DNA of 64,000 bases from Takakia lepidozioides. Taxonomy: Eukaryota > Streptophyta > Takakiopsida > Takakiales > Takakiaceae. How positions within the stretch are numbered: the stretch's first letter is position 1; the number at the start of each line of letters is the position of its first letter. The DNA lies in the NCBI GenBank assembly GCA_030704615.1, contig CM060732.1, positions 42,885,053 through 42,949,052 on the forward strand, written 5' to 3'. Positions 11,944 through 24,092 of this stretch are shown here, in pieces. Made by a program: the position numbers and the translations under genes. The notes beneath the pieces are model-generated. The model saw only the letters and a program-made list of their open reading frames with translations, did no database searches and had not been told where the DNA came from.

Positions 11944-12063
11944 TGGAGTCTTCTGGGATGAACAGAGAACCTGCATTTCATCTTATTGCAGATGCAGTAC
12001 AACAACATTCACTATCCATTGTGCGTGCTATCTCCTCAATGAAGACATATCAGCGACAGTGAG
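11944..12063 (+). other. Possible upstream ORF (39 codons)
   Basis: A short frame opens with ATGGAGTCTTCT and ends with TGA 114 bases before the chosen start codon of the IDM1-like gene. No homology was recognised. If the transcript leader includes this segment it would act as a uORF. A possible acceptor (TTATTGCAG at about 11984-11992) inside it makes a leader exon border equally plausible. Confidence 0.3.
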
Positions 12064-12177
12064 GAATCGAATACAAGAAGCTGCAATTGAAACAGCAAGC
12101 ACCAGTTTGTCTTCAGGGACTATCTTAATTTGGTGAGGAAGGGAGACACAAATTACCAGGTCGGATCGGTGACAGAA

Positions 12178-15100
12178 ATGGAGAGCAAGATTTGCAACAG
12201 TTGCAGTGTCGTTGACGACTTTCCAGAAGATGAAATTGGCTTATTCCATGAGAAAAAAAGTGAAAGAGTTGGGGTTTTGAGCACCTTGGATATCCAGGAA
12301 CAAGTACCAAAACGGAAATGTCAAAACACTGATTCTCCAGAACTTGGGAGCCCTGTGAAGAAGCGGAATTCGGTTTCTGGAGAATTCCAATTGGAGGTCC
12401 ATTTAAGTATGGTGACCTCTTCTGTAGCAATGGAGGAAGATGTGGGAAGGCAAGCAGAGGCTGTATTCATTGACAACTCGGGGGGTGCCATTAGGAGGTA
12501 TGCTGCTAAGTGCCCAAACCCTGACAAACCTGTAACAAATTTCATTTTAGAGCACGATCCCCTAGGACAAAATCTTGTTAAGGCTTAGCAGTAGTGTTCA
12601 ACAATGCAATAACATTGCACTAGGGTGGAGGAAGAACAGTGATGACAAAGCAGAAAGTAAGGAGAACGGGAACTTGGAGGAGCAATTGCCAGCCACTGCT
12701 GCTGCTGAGGCTGCTATGTTGCAGCTGACTTTACTGAATGAAGGGATGAGCGACGAGGACAAAGATGATACGGATATTGAGGAAATTAGTGCCAATCAGT
12801 TTTCAAGTGATTGGCACCCTGACAAAGAGTCAATCTCCAAAAAACGAAGGGGGGGTCGGAAGGGTAGAAAGTATATGCCACTGAACAAGGCTGGACAGGA
12901 CGATCCAGAGACGCAGGGAGCTGCAGCTGAGGGTGGAGCCCAGCCTAGAAGGGCATTTGGCATGAAGGTGTGTGTTTTTTTTTTCCAGTGCTCTTGCCAG
13001 CGAAAGCGCCATATATTGCATGGCCGACCCTTTGTTACAAAGTCTCATTCATTTCCTTGCAACTGTCTTGTGTATTGAAGGGGCGGTTGAGGATGTCAAG
13101 CAAACGCATGCCAAAGGAAGGGTTGATAACAGGGAAAGCACTCATGGTGTCAGGATTGCTGGAAGGTCATCATGTTCGCTATTTTCGTGGAGGAGAAGTA
13201 TGTCATATTTCTCCTTCTGGTTGTAGACTTCTTGTTGCACAGAAATGAATGCGAAGCCTGAGCTACCTCTGTCTACTAGGGCAATACCATACCTGAGGAT
13301 CATGTCAAGGCACTGGATAGTAGCTTCCAGCAGTTGTGACTGAGCTTACGAATTCAAAACGAAAATCCAGCAGAAATTGTCAGTGAGCTCAAGTTGTTAG
13401 GTAGATATAAAGGATGTCATGATCTTTTTAACCTGCCCACTTCAGGCAGCACTCTAGACGTGAGATTGTTTCTTGGAATAGGTATTATTGTTGTCAATGA
13501 ATGGCAAATTTAACCTTTCTCTACACTCTTTCTATGACAGGTTTTATGTACTGGAATAGTAGGACCCGAGGGCATCATTTGTGACTGCAGCGAGTGCCAG
13601 GGTGTGGCTGTGAGTTATCTTGCAGCTTCTTAGGCAACGTGTTTCTTAAGTTGCATTTGCTTGATTGCTCCAAGGACATTTAGACAGGTCTACAAGCTTT
13701 TTAGAGGAGGCCATTTGTTAGTAGGTGACTGGCAATGACTTTGATCAGGGATACTTTGTATTCCTCAGTCAAGTTTTCTCCTGTGAGATAATTTGTGCTT
13801 GCTGTGATTGTGAAACTCAAAATATGTGCCTGATCTTTAAGAGGACATACATCTGAATCCTAAATCAGAATTTTGACTGATGTGTTTGCAAGCTGTGGGC
13901 TGGTTGTCTTAAAAGGCGGTCAACATCTCCACATTTGAGAAGCATGCTGGCAGCACAGCACATCACCCCAGTGATTTCATTTACCTTGAGAACGGCAAGA
14001 GTCTGCGGGACGTCATAGAGGCTGTTGCAGGCAAGAGGGGGGCAGAGATGATTGAAGCCATTAAAATTTTAGTTGGTGAGATTGGGGTCGGCGATGGGGA
14101 AATGAAGGGTGTTTGTTTCAAATGTGGGCACGGGGAGGGCAAACAGCTGGTTGCCTGCGTAGGACCATCATGCCGGAATTTGTATCATCCAGGTGTGTCT
14201 GAGAGCTAGCTTCGGAAGAACATATGGTGGATGGTACTGCTAGACAAACCTCTATCTCCAATTTTATAACTCGGTCCACGATATGAGCTTCAGTTTGTAG
14301 AATTGTGCATGGTTGGTGGTGGTGCTAACAGTGACATATATTTAAAACCATCTTCAAATTTAGTAATGGAGGGTTTAGAGTTTACTTTGTTTTCAACTTG
14401 GATTGACCACAATATCCCTCCTTCCATCAGCTTCTTTACTCCCTTGGGAGTTCTGGTGATTTGCCCCACTTCTGAAGCAAGCAGCAGATATTTGTGAAGC
14501 TTTGTATGAAGCAACTAACATGGTAAAAGTTGTCTTTGTGCAGAGTGTATGGGTGTGCCAGGTGGTGATTTGCTTTGCCCAAAATGTGAAGCAAGAAAGC
14601 CCAAGCCAAAATTGTATGTGAAGTCTAAGAATGCTCCTGACGCAAAGTCAGGGCGGCAATCAATTGCAAGGTAGACATGAAGTTCCTCTCTTGTAGGGCT
14701 GCACTTTGTAACAGTGCAGGGCTTGTGCTGCAGCTTCGGGCCCATGCTCACAAGACACACAAATGGATTTTCCTCTGGCAACCTACACATTTGAATCTTC
14801 CATGTTTCATTTCCTAGCTGTTTCGCTTGACTGTTTGGCTGTCCTCGTGGATGGACTTCAAGAACCATCCCTGCATACTCTTTGAATTTGAGCCAACAGG
14901 ATCAAACTGATTTTCTGAGAAAGGAGTGTTTTGAGTTGGTGTATAAGGAGGTAAGAGGTGTGTGAAAGAAGTACATGGATCACTGAACCAGACAGTAGTG
15001 ACATTTTGAAGGGTATAATTGCCTTCTCCGCTACCAACCCCGCCTTCAACAACCTGCAATTGGTGTAGGGTACAGTAATAACTTCAAGACTTTTGGTGCT

Positions 15101-18100
15101 GTGTCTAAAAGTGAAGTTAACATGACCAGAGACAGACAGCTGGTGAGCCCGATGAGCAGGAAATCAAAGCCCAATCTTCACACATCGATCTTCATGCCGG
15201 GTGGTTTGTCGGATGATACTGAGGTCGGCTACTACCTAAATGCTGAGGTGTGTAAAATTCTCCTCCCCCTTGGAAGTGTCGACCATCTTTTATGAGGCAC
15301 AAACTGGGATGTGTACCCGATGAATTTTTTCTCTCTCCGTTTTGTCCCACAAGCTCTATGAGCTTTCCGCGGACGTTATAAAGCACCGTTTCATTTCAGT
15401 TTATTTCATTTCTCTCCTTAGGAGAGAAAAAAATTCATTTCATTTCGTTTCTCTCCTTTGACGGAGGCACACTTTTTCGGCTAACTGAGCACATATTGAG
15501 TAATTTAGATTCGATTTGTGGAAATGATCTCCCAGTCCCCAGAAGGGTCTGCCAGAACGAAGATGCTTGAAATTGATAGATTGCTTTGAGTTTTATGGCA
15601 GTTGGTGAAAAGGGGTGTGAAGAAAGGTGGAGGCATCTGCTGCAGTTGCTGCAATGAAGTGGTGCGTTCTTACAATAATTTATTATATCACGAGAATCCC
15701 CATAGTATTAAAATTCGAAGTTGAAAATGAGATTTCAAACCAAAGAAGAATAAAATTCAGAGTACGTAAAATGGAGTGCCTTCTAAAGGTAAGCTATTAA
15801 ACAGCAGGGCGTATGACCTGCCACATTAGGAAATTGGACATATAAATAACATTCTGATCTTCTTTACTGAAGGTCTCCAACAACGTCCGTGGAAAGCTCC
15901 CTTACGGGACAAGAGAAAGCAACAAAAGTCCTGAGTTTGAGAGCCTTATGAAGATATGCCACCTGGCATCTCTGGTCCTCACAATGAAAATCTGTTAGGG
16001 ATTGGCTCTCTCTGATGAGACAGTCATAGCAGCCACGGATTTTCTAGTAGAGTGGACAGTTAAACAAAAAAATTTCCTCAGTCTCAATTTCTTGTTTCTT
16101 TCCTAGCACAGGCGGCACATGCATTGAGCATGTTGCAGGTTGTCCCATCTGCTCATTGCCATCCTCAGACTGTGGGATCCCAACCTGAACCGTCCCAATG
16201 CCCACAAAAGAGATGTAGGAAGTGGTGCAAACAAGTAATGGGATGGTATGATTATTTTGAGGACCAGGAAGGTATCGTGATAGAGCTGTAGCTTGGTGGT
16301 AAGTGGGTGTTGTGATTTCCAGGTCCACTTGTCATGGAGTTCCATCAGCTCTTCCATGATGAGCTTGTTACAGCCATGTTTGGAAGAAATCTCCAAACCT
16401 TATGGCTATAGGGTAGTAGGGCTGTAACCGATAGGCCGTGACGATCACAGAAATTAGAGACCTGAGCATACCAACATGTCCTTGAACCTGCTCATGAGTC
16501 TCATAGAGGGCATGGACTGGTCCACGTGGAGGAAAGAGGTTGCAGCTTGGTCAAGAAGATTATAAGTTGAAATAGGGCTTCGAATTCGAGGTAAGCAAAT
16601 TCTGCATTCAAAATGTGACAGAGATGATGTACACTGAGCCCAGCATCTGTTGGTTGAAAAATGTCTTTAGGGGTTCAAGAATTTCTTGCCATCAGGAAAC
16701 ATCTACCCCAGGGCACAGACCTCGTAGCGATAGAGAGTAGTGGGAGTGACAACAGAATTGAAAAAACCAATTTTCTTGGGATGGTGAGGGAGGTGAATTT
16801 GTTTGCGTTTCCCTTGGGACGGAGGGCCATGGCCTTACCCTTGTCAGTCTGTCAGGAGCTGTATCTGTAAACTTAAACTTTGATGCGTTGAGAACCACTC
16901 CAAGGTACGTGTGTGAAATAAAGAAACTTCCGCAGAAAATCCTGCAGAGAAAGAAGACACGGAATTTGTTATGTGCAAAGAGAGAGGTAGACACGAGACG
17001 AAGAAGAGGAAAACTTGTTTCCTCCGAAATAGCCTTAGTTTGAAATCTTTTCCCAAGACTTCCATGGATATCATATGCTGAGTGCTTCCATTCCAAACCA
17101 CTGACAAAATCGATGCCCATATTACCGTTGCGTCATTCTCATTTCCTCCACCTCAAATTCCAGCCCAATCTGCGTTTTCCATGTGTGAAAGCTTCTGTTT
17201 GCATGTCAGAACCAGAAACTTAAGCACATCATTGATAAGGTATGTCACCTTCATTTCTTGTGAATACAAGGCTTATCTCAGGTTTTAGAGTTCGTTTAGA
17301 TCTCATGCAAGCCTCTTATACTTTGTGCAGATGAACTGCTCCATGTTTGAGAAGCATGCTGGACACGAGTCTCGCCAGAGTCCGTAAGTGGTCCCCCTTT
17401 TCAGACGTGTGATTGTCTGAGGGTCCTTTGTCTTTGTGATTAGTGCTTTACTAATGCAAGTAGATACTGAGTAGTGGTAGAGAGACAAATATCCTTGCCG
17501 AAGCCAGCCTAAATAAGAGGCACTTCTCCTAGTAAAACTAAGGCACGTCCCCTGGTGGGGTGGGCGAGTGGTTAGTGCTTAACATGAATGGTCTACATTT
17601 GTCCCCAAAGGAACTCTTATGTAAATATATGAAATTTATTATATGGTAAAACAACCCTGCGTAAATTTCATATTTGTATTAAATATGTAAAATAATGATG
17701 TTGCATTGTCACAACAGGTACACGAGCATCCGTGTGGTGGGAAATGGATATTCCCTGCACAAGGTGGCTAGGCAACTCACTACTCGGAACAAGGGGAAGC
17801 AGGCAGCCAGTGCCATAGATGAGAGCATGGATTGCAATGTATGTGAGGAAGATGGAGATGTGTTTCTCTGCAATGGTTGCTGGAGAGTTTATCACCCAGG
17901 TTTTTAGATCATTCTCACCATGTTTTGTGTTTGTATTGCTGTCTTAGTGTGTGTGTGGGATGAAATTCAACGAATTTAGGTGTTAAGGCTTCTTCATTTT
18001 GCAGTAGATACTTCCTGGTGTTCAATGCTTGCATCAGGTTAATCTCTTGGGAAAATTTGTAGCTCTTTTGGGGAAGTGGAATGTTTTTTACCATGCTTTG

Positions 18101-21100
18101 GAAAGGAACAGATTCAGAGAAGACACTGTAGTTCGTCTCCTGGGTAGCAAGTTTTTTTCTTGCAGAAGGTGCCTTTCAGTTGAGTGGGCAAGACAACTAC
18201 TGTGACAGGTTTTGTATGGGCAGTTCTGCTGATCTTTACACAAGGGGTGGACTGAAATATTCAAAATATGCACAAAATGGGTGAACTGGTCACTAATGCG
18301 TATGAAATTTTGACATCAAGATTTTCCATGGGAACCCTAATCTCTCTAAGCCCATCAAGTTCAGACCCAGCTAGATATTATAGCTCCGAATTCAATTAAG
18401 ATCAGTGAATTAAAAATTCTAGAGATCATCCATAATGTGCATCACTGTTCTACTGCGGTCTCTTTTGCAGAGTGCGTCCACCTGGTGAGCATCCCGGATG
18501 ATAAATGGCTTTGCCCAGGCTGCCAGCAGAAGGAGTCTGGGGTCATGGAGGGTCGGTGTGCATTCTTGTTAAATGTTCCTGAAGTTGTTGGCGGATGTGC
18601 TTCTTGCAAGTGAGTTACGTGTTGTTTAAAAAATGAGTCCTCTCAGATGTAAAGACACATTCGCCATTTTCACCATGACCTGATTGTCCTGCGGCAGCTA
18701 GCTTTCCAGATGTGCCACAGTGAGAATACTCCTGAATTTCGTTTTGATCTTGTTTCTTCTTCCTTTCCTTTCCTTTCCACTCCCCTCCTCAGCAGCAGTG
18801 CTGCGTTGAACATTGTGTTTTTGAGGATGATGTCTACCGAAGCTGTACATCAAATACCCGTTCCACCAGAATATTTGGTGGCTCTGTGCAAGCTTTATGG
18901 CATTTTCCCTACACCCGGCTCGAGGAGGTTTGATATCCTGTGGGACAATGCACTGTGGGGTTCACAATAACCTAAGATTGCAGGGCCTGCACGAGGCCTT
19001 CACCCTCAGACAATCCCTCAAGCAATAGTTTTACTTCTGGCTCTGGTTTTGTTTCCTCTCTCATGTTTTTTTCCATTGTGTCCCATAAGCTCTATCCCCG
19101 CGGACGTTATAAAGTACCATTTCATTGCATTTCTCTCTCAGAATGAGATCCTCTCTAGCACCTTGCTTTGACAGTCGACCAGGAAATCTTACATTGGCTC
19201 ATGCTTTTGTCCTTCCAGATCAGGGCACTTCTACAAGGCAAGCTTGTTCTGTGAGCAAGTGAGTAAAGTGGAAATCTTCCTTTTTTAACCTCCCAATGAC
19301 CTTACAGTAAGGTAGAAGCAGAGTGGATTTCTGGTTTGCAAGGATGTCATGGCAGGTTCACCATTCTTTGGTTACCACTAATTAATGATGAAGAGGCCAA
19401 TATTTTCCACTCTAGAGACATTTGCATAGCAACAGAGACATAACAAATTGTACTGAATGGACCCACATGCCAAATTGCACATGGCTTGAACGTGTACTGA
19501 CAGCTTTCTAAACTTGGTTGTGGGCAGTGTGAACGGCAATATCACGTTGACTGTTTGGAGAAGCCTATACGGGTGAGTTCTGCTCGTGAGAATAGAGGTT
19601 CATTACTAGGTATTAGTCTGCTGTCGGGATATTTTGCTGTTGAGCTTGTTGACATCTATTCAACCAAATGGAAGCACACATCACAAAGGTTTTACTTGCT
19701 ACTGTTGTGCTGGCCTGTGGAGACAGCACAGTTGGGTTTTAGCAGCAATGGTACAGACACGAATTATCTGAAGGGCTCTTAAACTCATTTCTGGCTGAAT
19801 GTTACCGCCAATTTCACAGGGTGGACAGGGACTGCAGTTTTGTGGTGCTATTTGTGTGAATATGTGGACTATATTGAGACTGTTGGTTGGCAATGGGCCT
19901 GAAACATTTGAGGATAGCCTCATCGGCAAAATATGGGAAGAGAAGCAGCGAAAAGACTCTACTGATCAGCAGTATCAGCATACTGCCATGAATCTGGAGT
20001 GGCAGCTGCTCAATGGTAGGCGTGGCGATCCAGCCACTGGTCGGACCCTTGCTGAAGCTGTGGACGTTTTCTCAGTGAGCCACTTTTATGTCTCCCTCCA
20101 AATTAAATTCCATTTCAACTAGTTGTCGTAGGATGCACCTACTTGCCACCTACAGCAGATGTAGTTTGCCTTTTGGTTAATGCGTGCAACTTGTGTGCAG
20201 CCAGATGTCTGTGCTGCACTTCCGTTGAAGCAAGTCTAGTGATTGTACTCTTGGTCCTAACTCTAGTATGATATTGCAGGAATGTTTTGACCCAATTGTG
20301 GACGAAAAATCGGGACGCAATTTGATCCCCCTCATGGTCTACAGGTGTGATGCCTCTCCAGCCTGATGTTTAGGATTAAAATAACTCGAGTGGGGAAGGG
20401 AGGAGGGGTTTGTCAATTCCTACCTCTCACTTGGCTTATGGGGGTGTCCCTACCAGTGGGTTCCGGATTGCTGGCAATTCTCGAAGAGCATGGTGGCAGG
20501 TTCTCCATGTCTGTGGTGGATAGATCTTGTGGATTAGGGTGAAGGAATTGGTCTTTTGACGATGTATATGTACTTGTGTCTCACAGCCTTCGAGAATTTG
20601 CAGGCATGTACTGTGTGGTGCTGAAGTACAAGTAAGCGATTAAATTCCCACTCTCAACCCATGCTATCCTCTTCATGACAGTTGAAAGTGTTTTAATTTT
20701 TCTTTTTTTCACTGTGGGAGTTTCAGAAAGGACTCGTCTGAGGGGTGAAGCTATGGTCAAAGTGCACTTTTCTAAGGAATGATCAAACTCTCTTTTGTGG
20801 GGCTGTGATGTCTGCAGCAACAAGGTGGTGTCCACAGCTGTTGTGCGCCTTTTTGGGAACCGGCTGGCAGAGGTGCCCCTTGTGGCAACTCGCCCTGAAA
20901 ACCAGCGACAGGTTCTCTCCTCTCCGTCTGGGCCTCTTGTGGATGTTATATAATTTCTCTGTTCTTGTGTTCTTGTCTTTGTTTCTTCCTTTCTGCGACA
21001 CACTGTCTCTGGTCAACGTTAGACAGGAACCTACTGAACCTATCAGGGATTTCAGAGTGTAGGGTTTAGGCCTGATTGGGCTTTATTTGTGTTTTTCTTC

Positions 21101-21897
21101 TCCCACTCAAGGGCCAAATGGGGGGGTTAGCAGCGGTGCTGGTTTGCACAATTTAGGCCTGATATTTTGGTGTTATTCATGCGTGACACTTCCATTAGGT
21201 CTTTTGAACTGTGGATGTGATAAAGTTGTTTTTTGGTCTCTCTGAATGTAATGGACTGTCTTCCTCTTCTCTTTGTCTGTGGTCTGTGAACTCCCTTTGA
21301 GACATTGGTGCCCTGTGTACAATGGTTGACGTTTTGAGACCTTTTGAATTCTATCACAATCATCAAAGGAAATGTCTTTGAAAAGGGTGGTTTGAATCAT
21401 CTCTTACCAGTCGTTAGATTGTGGGTATGCAGGGGCACTGCAGATCGCTTTGGATGTCAATTGAAAGAATGCTGTGTTCATTGGGTGTTCAGCTCCTAGT
21501 GCTGCCAGCAGCCAAGGGCAAAGAGGCAATCTGGCTCAACAAGTTCGGCTTGACCAAAATGGATGATGCTCAGGTTTGTGTTGAAGCGGTTGACATGAGT
21601 TTCATGTACACCTTCTGCTTGCCAAGTCCAAAACTGCTAACCAAGTTTGGTAGGAAAACCTCTCATAATTTGCCCAATGCAACAGGGAAGTTGAAATAAA
21701 TGACTTGTACCATTGGATCCGGGAGCCACTGTCCTGCACTTTTTTGCTGTCTTTATGATAATGAGAATCTTCATAGAGAGCTGGGTTGGGCACTGTGGTT
21801 GCAGCTCAGGAAGTTACGGTCGGAGGCACACCTGATGATAGGCACAGGCTCTTCCATGCTCGAGAAGGCCATTCCTAAAGACGAGAGTTTACTGTAG
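12178..21897 (+). CDS. IDM1-like PHD-finger histone acetyltransferase (19 exons)
   Basis: Exons placed by GT/AG sites and phase: 12178-12497, 12592-12967, 13081-13197, 13541-13609, 13916-14192, 14544-14670, 15076-15247, 15602-15661, 17331-17383, 17718-17899, 18471-18609, 19219-19258, 19528-19572, 19820-20074, 20280-20344, 20587-20631, 20818-20911, 21433-21573, 21805-21897. They join in phase into 889 codons. Domains in order: an acidic/basic N-terminus; a Tify/TPL-binding-like module (about 250-335, FEKHAG and YLENGKSLRDV); PHD1 (361-401); a second such module (about 463-545, FMPGGLSDDTEVGYY and FEKHAG); PHD2 (563-602, CNVCEEDGDVFLC); an extended PHD (627-671, FCEQCERQYHVDCL); and a GNAT fold (about 675-889, ECFDPIVDEKSGRNLIP, EVPLVATRPENQ, LVLPAAKGKEAIWLNKFGL). 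This is the architecture of Arabidopsis IDM1/ROS4 and its relatives, nuclear proteins that acetylate histone H3 and counter DNA methylation. The start is the first in-frame ATG after a TGA at 12088. Exon 1-2 and 6-7 borders are the least certain. Confidence 0.83.
15662..17330 (+). other. Large intron 8 of the IDM1-like gene
   Basis: This 1.67-kb intron separates two exons of the second TPL-binding-like module (ending CCSCCNEV and starting MNCSMFEKHAG). No coding domain was recognised in it on either strand; the roughly 95-codon minus-strand frames near 16044-16396 and 16692-17120 look random. The remaining introns of the gene are about 90-900 bp. Confidence 0.6.
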
Positions 21898-21998
21898 ACT
21901 TGCTCAGCATTGTCCTTCCTTGCTCATTCTTGTGTGTAATGGTCTGTGCTGATTTGTGCCAGATTACCTTGACTTGAGCAAGTGATGTCAGGCTCTCT

Positions 21999-22004
21999 AA
22001 TAAA
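21999..22004 (+). terminator. Polyadenylation signal of the IDM1-like gene
   Basis: A canonical AATAAA lies 102 bases after the TAG stop at 21895-21897, within a T-rich stretch. Confidence 0.5.
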
Positions 22005-22104
22005 TTTTGGAACCGTTTCTACTGTATTGGAACTTAGGATGTGTTTGATGCAAGCACTTTCCAATGCATGCATGTTCCATTCACTTTTAGAGGAAGCTTT
22101 TTAT

Positions 22105-22291
22105 GGCGTAAAGGATTTTGGGGGCATTTTTTGAGGCAAATTAAAATGCAGAAGATCGACGCTCCATGGAGCTGGCGCATTCTGCATTCCTAATCGGCTT
22201 GCCATAATCGGCAGTTTGACTTTTATTGGCTCATTATGGCCTGCAGCCAATCAGGGCCTCGCAGAATCTGCCCCCAAAATTCCTTTACGCC
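22105..22291. repeat. Short inverted-repeat (MITE-like) segment
   Basis: GGCGTAAAGGATTTTGGGGGCA at 22105-22126 is the reverse complement, with one indel, of 22269-22291. The arms enclose about 140 bp rich in GCAGAAT/ATTCTGC motifs. This resembles the ends of a small non-autonomous TIR element. No target duplication was identified. Confidence 0.45.
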
Positions 22292-22302
22292 GGGGAACAC
22301 GA

Positions 22303-22368
22303 CCCCTAGGGCGCATTATACCGGCCTCGCCCTAGTGACTCACAAGGAGCCATAATGCGCCCTAGGGG
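22303..22368. repeat. Perfect 17-bp hairpin
   Basis: CCCCTAGGGCGCATTAT (22303-22319) is perfectly inverted at 22352-22368 with a 32-base spacer. It lies between the MITE-like segment and the large palindrome. Confidence 0.5.
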
Positions 22369-22441
22369 GCGCGTCCTCTAGTACGTAATAATCTTGCTAG
22401 AAAGCTCAGGATCATTCAACGCCGCTGTTCACTGGCCAAGT

Positions 22442-23071
22442 GCGACACCTGCTAGGACCAAGATTATCGGTTTGAGAGTATGTGGATTTTTGCTACTTGT
22501 TTGTTACAATGAAGCTATGTGATTCTGAATTTACAATCAACGGGAGCATTGCAAAACGTAGAATTGAACACTTCGATGCACCATAGTTTGCGTCAAGGAT
22601 ATCAACCCTGAATAAGGAATCTGTGGCAAAGAAAGCATGTTTCCAGGGCTTGACAACAGCGGTTCATTCAACGAATAAAGAGACAAAGGGTTGCATCGGC
22701 GATGAAGAAAGGGATCGTGTAATTATCAAGTTTCTTAGTAAGAAGTTTGTTGCATTGTGGCAAGTTTCTTACGTTATCATTGTACTAAGAAACTTGGTAA
22801 TTATATGATCCCTTTCTTCATTGCTGATGCAACCCTCTGTCTCTTTATTCGTTGAATGAACTGTTGTTGTTGTCAAGCCCTGGAAACATGCTTTCTTTTA
22901 CACAGATTCCTTCCTCATGGGTGATATCCTTGACGCAAGTTGTGGTGCATTGAATTGTTCAATTTTGCGTTTTGCAGTGCTCCCGTTGATTGTAAATTCA
23001 GAATCACATAGCTTCATTAGCAAAAATCCACATACTCTCAAACCAATAATCTTGGTCCTGGCAGGTGTCGC
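22442..23071. repeat. 630-bp imperfect palindrome (foldback)
   Basis: The left arm (22442-22740) and right arm (22783-23071) are reverse complements over about 290 bases, with roughly nine in ten bases matching by eye, and a 42-base spacer. The left arm carries an extra 12-13 bases near 22495 (CTTGTTTGTTAC) that the right arm lacks. Transcription would give a long double-stranded hairpin. It may be a foldback transposon, a MITE dimer or a hairpin small-RNA locus. It ends 355 bases before the start codon of the N-acetyltransferase gene. Confidence 0.85.
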
Positions 23072-23426
23072 TCACAACCTTGCAACAAACAACTAAGCCA
23101 CAATGCAGATAAGAAAAGCTTGATAAAAGAGGCTCGGCCTGTGACAGAGTAAGCAACACTCCCACAACAACGATAGGCTTTGCAATAGGATCTCAAGAGT
23201 TTGGAATGGTGGAGGTCAATGATGAGAAATCATGGCAAAGCTTTTCGGAGGCGAACTACAAACACAAAAGAGGAGAAACGTAGCAATATAATAAACTACC
23301 TTAACAGCTGTGCATTACTTGTAATACTCTAGGAGAGGTGAGGCAGTGGTTTATGCAGTTGTTTTCATTCCAGTCCAACTGACACGCCGCTCTCGAAGAA
23401 CTCTTGGTGTGAAGGAACGGCAAGCA

Positions 23427-24092
23427 ATGGCGATGGCAGACAAGACAGCAGCGATTGTGAGGCTGGCAACGCGAAAGGATGTGCCGGCTATAGCTGCACT
23501 GGTGCGCCAGCTTGCAGAGTTTGAGAATCTTACGCATGCATGTGTGGGCACAGAATCGGACTTCGAGTCCTCTCTCTTCAATCTGCCTCCTTTTCATGGC
23601 CCCACAGTTTTCATGCTTGAGACTAGCCCCGTTACTACAGATTTTCCGAAGGAGAATGCGGGTGTTGAAGGAAAGTCAGAGCAGGCAGGTTCGGGAAAGA
23701 TCGCATTTGAAGAAAGCGTGAAGGAAGTGACACTTAGCTCGGCCATCACTGATCCTTATATGGCAGCTTTCCGTTCCGCAGGCGATGAGAGTCGCATTGT
23801 GGTAGGTTTTGTGCTTTTCTTCCCGAACTACTCCACATTTCTTGCTAAAGGAGGGTACTATATAGAGGATTTGTATGTGAGAAAGCCATACCGGGGACGA
23901 GGGTTTGGCTCCATTTTGTTAAAGACAGTAGCGCAACAAGCCGTGAAGCTAGGGGCTGGGAGAGTGGAGTGGTGTGTGCTCGATTGGAACATTAATGCGA
24001 TCAAGTTCTATGAAGGCATCGGTGCAACTGTCATGCCGGAATGGAGGATATGCCGACTCACTGGAGATGCTCTGCTGAAGTGCAATCCCTGA
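23427..24092 (+). CDS. Thialysine/diamine N-acetyltransferase-like protein (GNAT, intronless)
   Basis: This is a single-exon frame of 221 codons. I start at the ATG at 23427 (MAMADKTAAIVRLAT) because the frame upstream lacks an ATG. The GNAT fold is visible: an N-terminal strand with RLATRKDVPAIAALVRQLAEFE, an insertion of about 60 residues, then GYYIEDLYVRKPYRGRGFGS with the acetyl-CoA-binding RxxGxG motif, and DWNINAIKFYEGIGA. This arrangement is that of SSAT2/NATA1-type enzymes, which acetylate thialysine, ornithine or polyamines in the cytosol. Length matches plant members. The ending LLKCNP is slightly short of some relatives. Substrate cannot be told from sequence. Confidence 0.9.
   Translation: MAMADKTAAIVRLATRKDVPAIAALVRQLAEFENLTHACVGTESDFESSLFNLPPFHGPTVFMLETSPVTTDFPKENAGVEGKSEQAGSGKIAFEESVKEVTLSSAITDPYMAAFRSAGDESRIVVGFVLFFPNYSTFLAKGGYYIEDLYVRKPYRGRGFGSILLKTVAQQAVKLGAGRVEWCVLDWNINAIKFYEGIGATVMPEWRICRLTGDALLKCNP

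Noticed and set aside
12130-12588. Reading exon 1 of the IDM1-like gene straight through to 12588
   Set aside because: The frame starts at a TTG and dies at a TAG; the GT at 12498 and AG at 12591 join it in phase to the next exon, so the tail is taken as intron.
17545-17625. tRNA-like A-box phrase (TGGGCGAGTGGTTAGTGC) in an intron
   Set aside because: No B box or cloverleaf follows; at most a SINE remnant.
20707-20770. Alternative exon after TTTCAG near 20727 in the IDM1-like gene
   Set aside because: It opens in phase but reaches a TGA within about 17 codons, before the conserved VVSTAVVRLFG segment; the acceptor at 20817 gives the conserved order.
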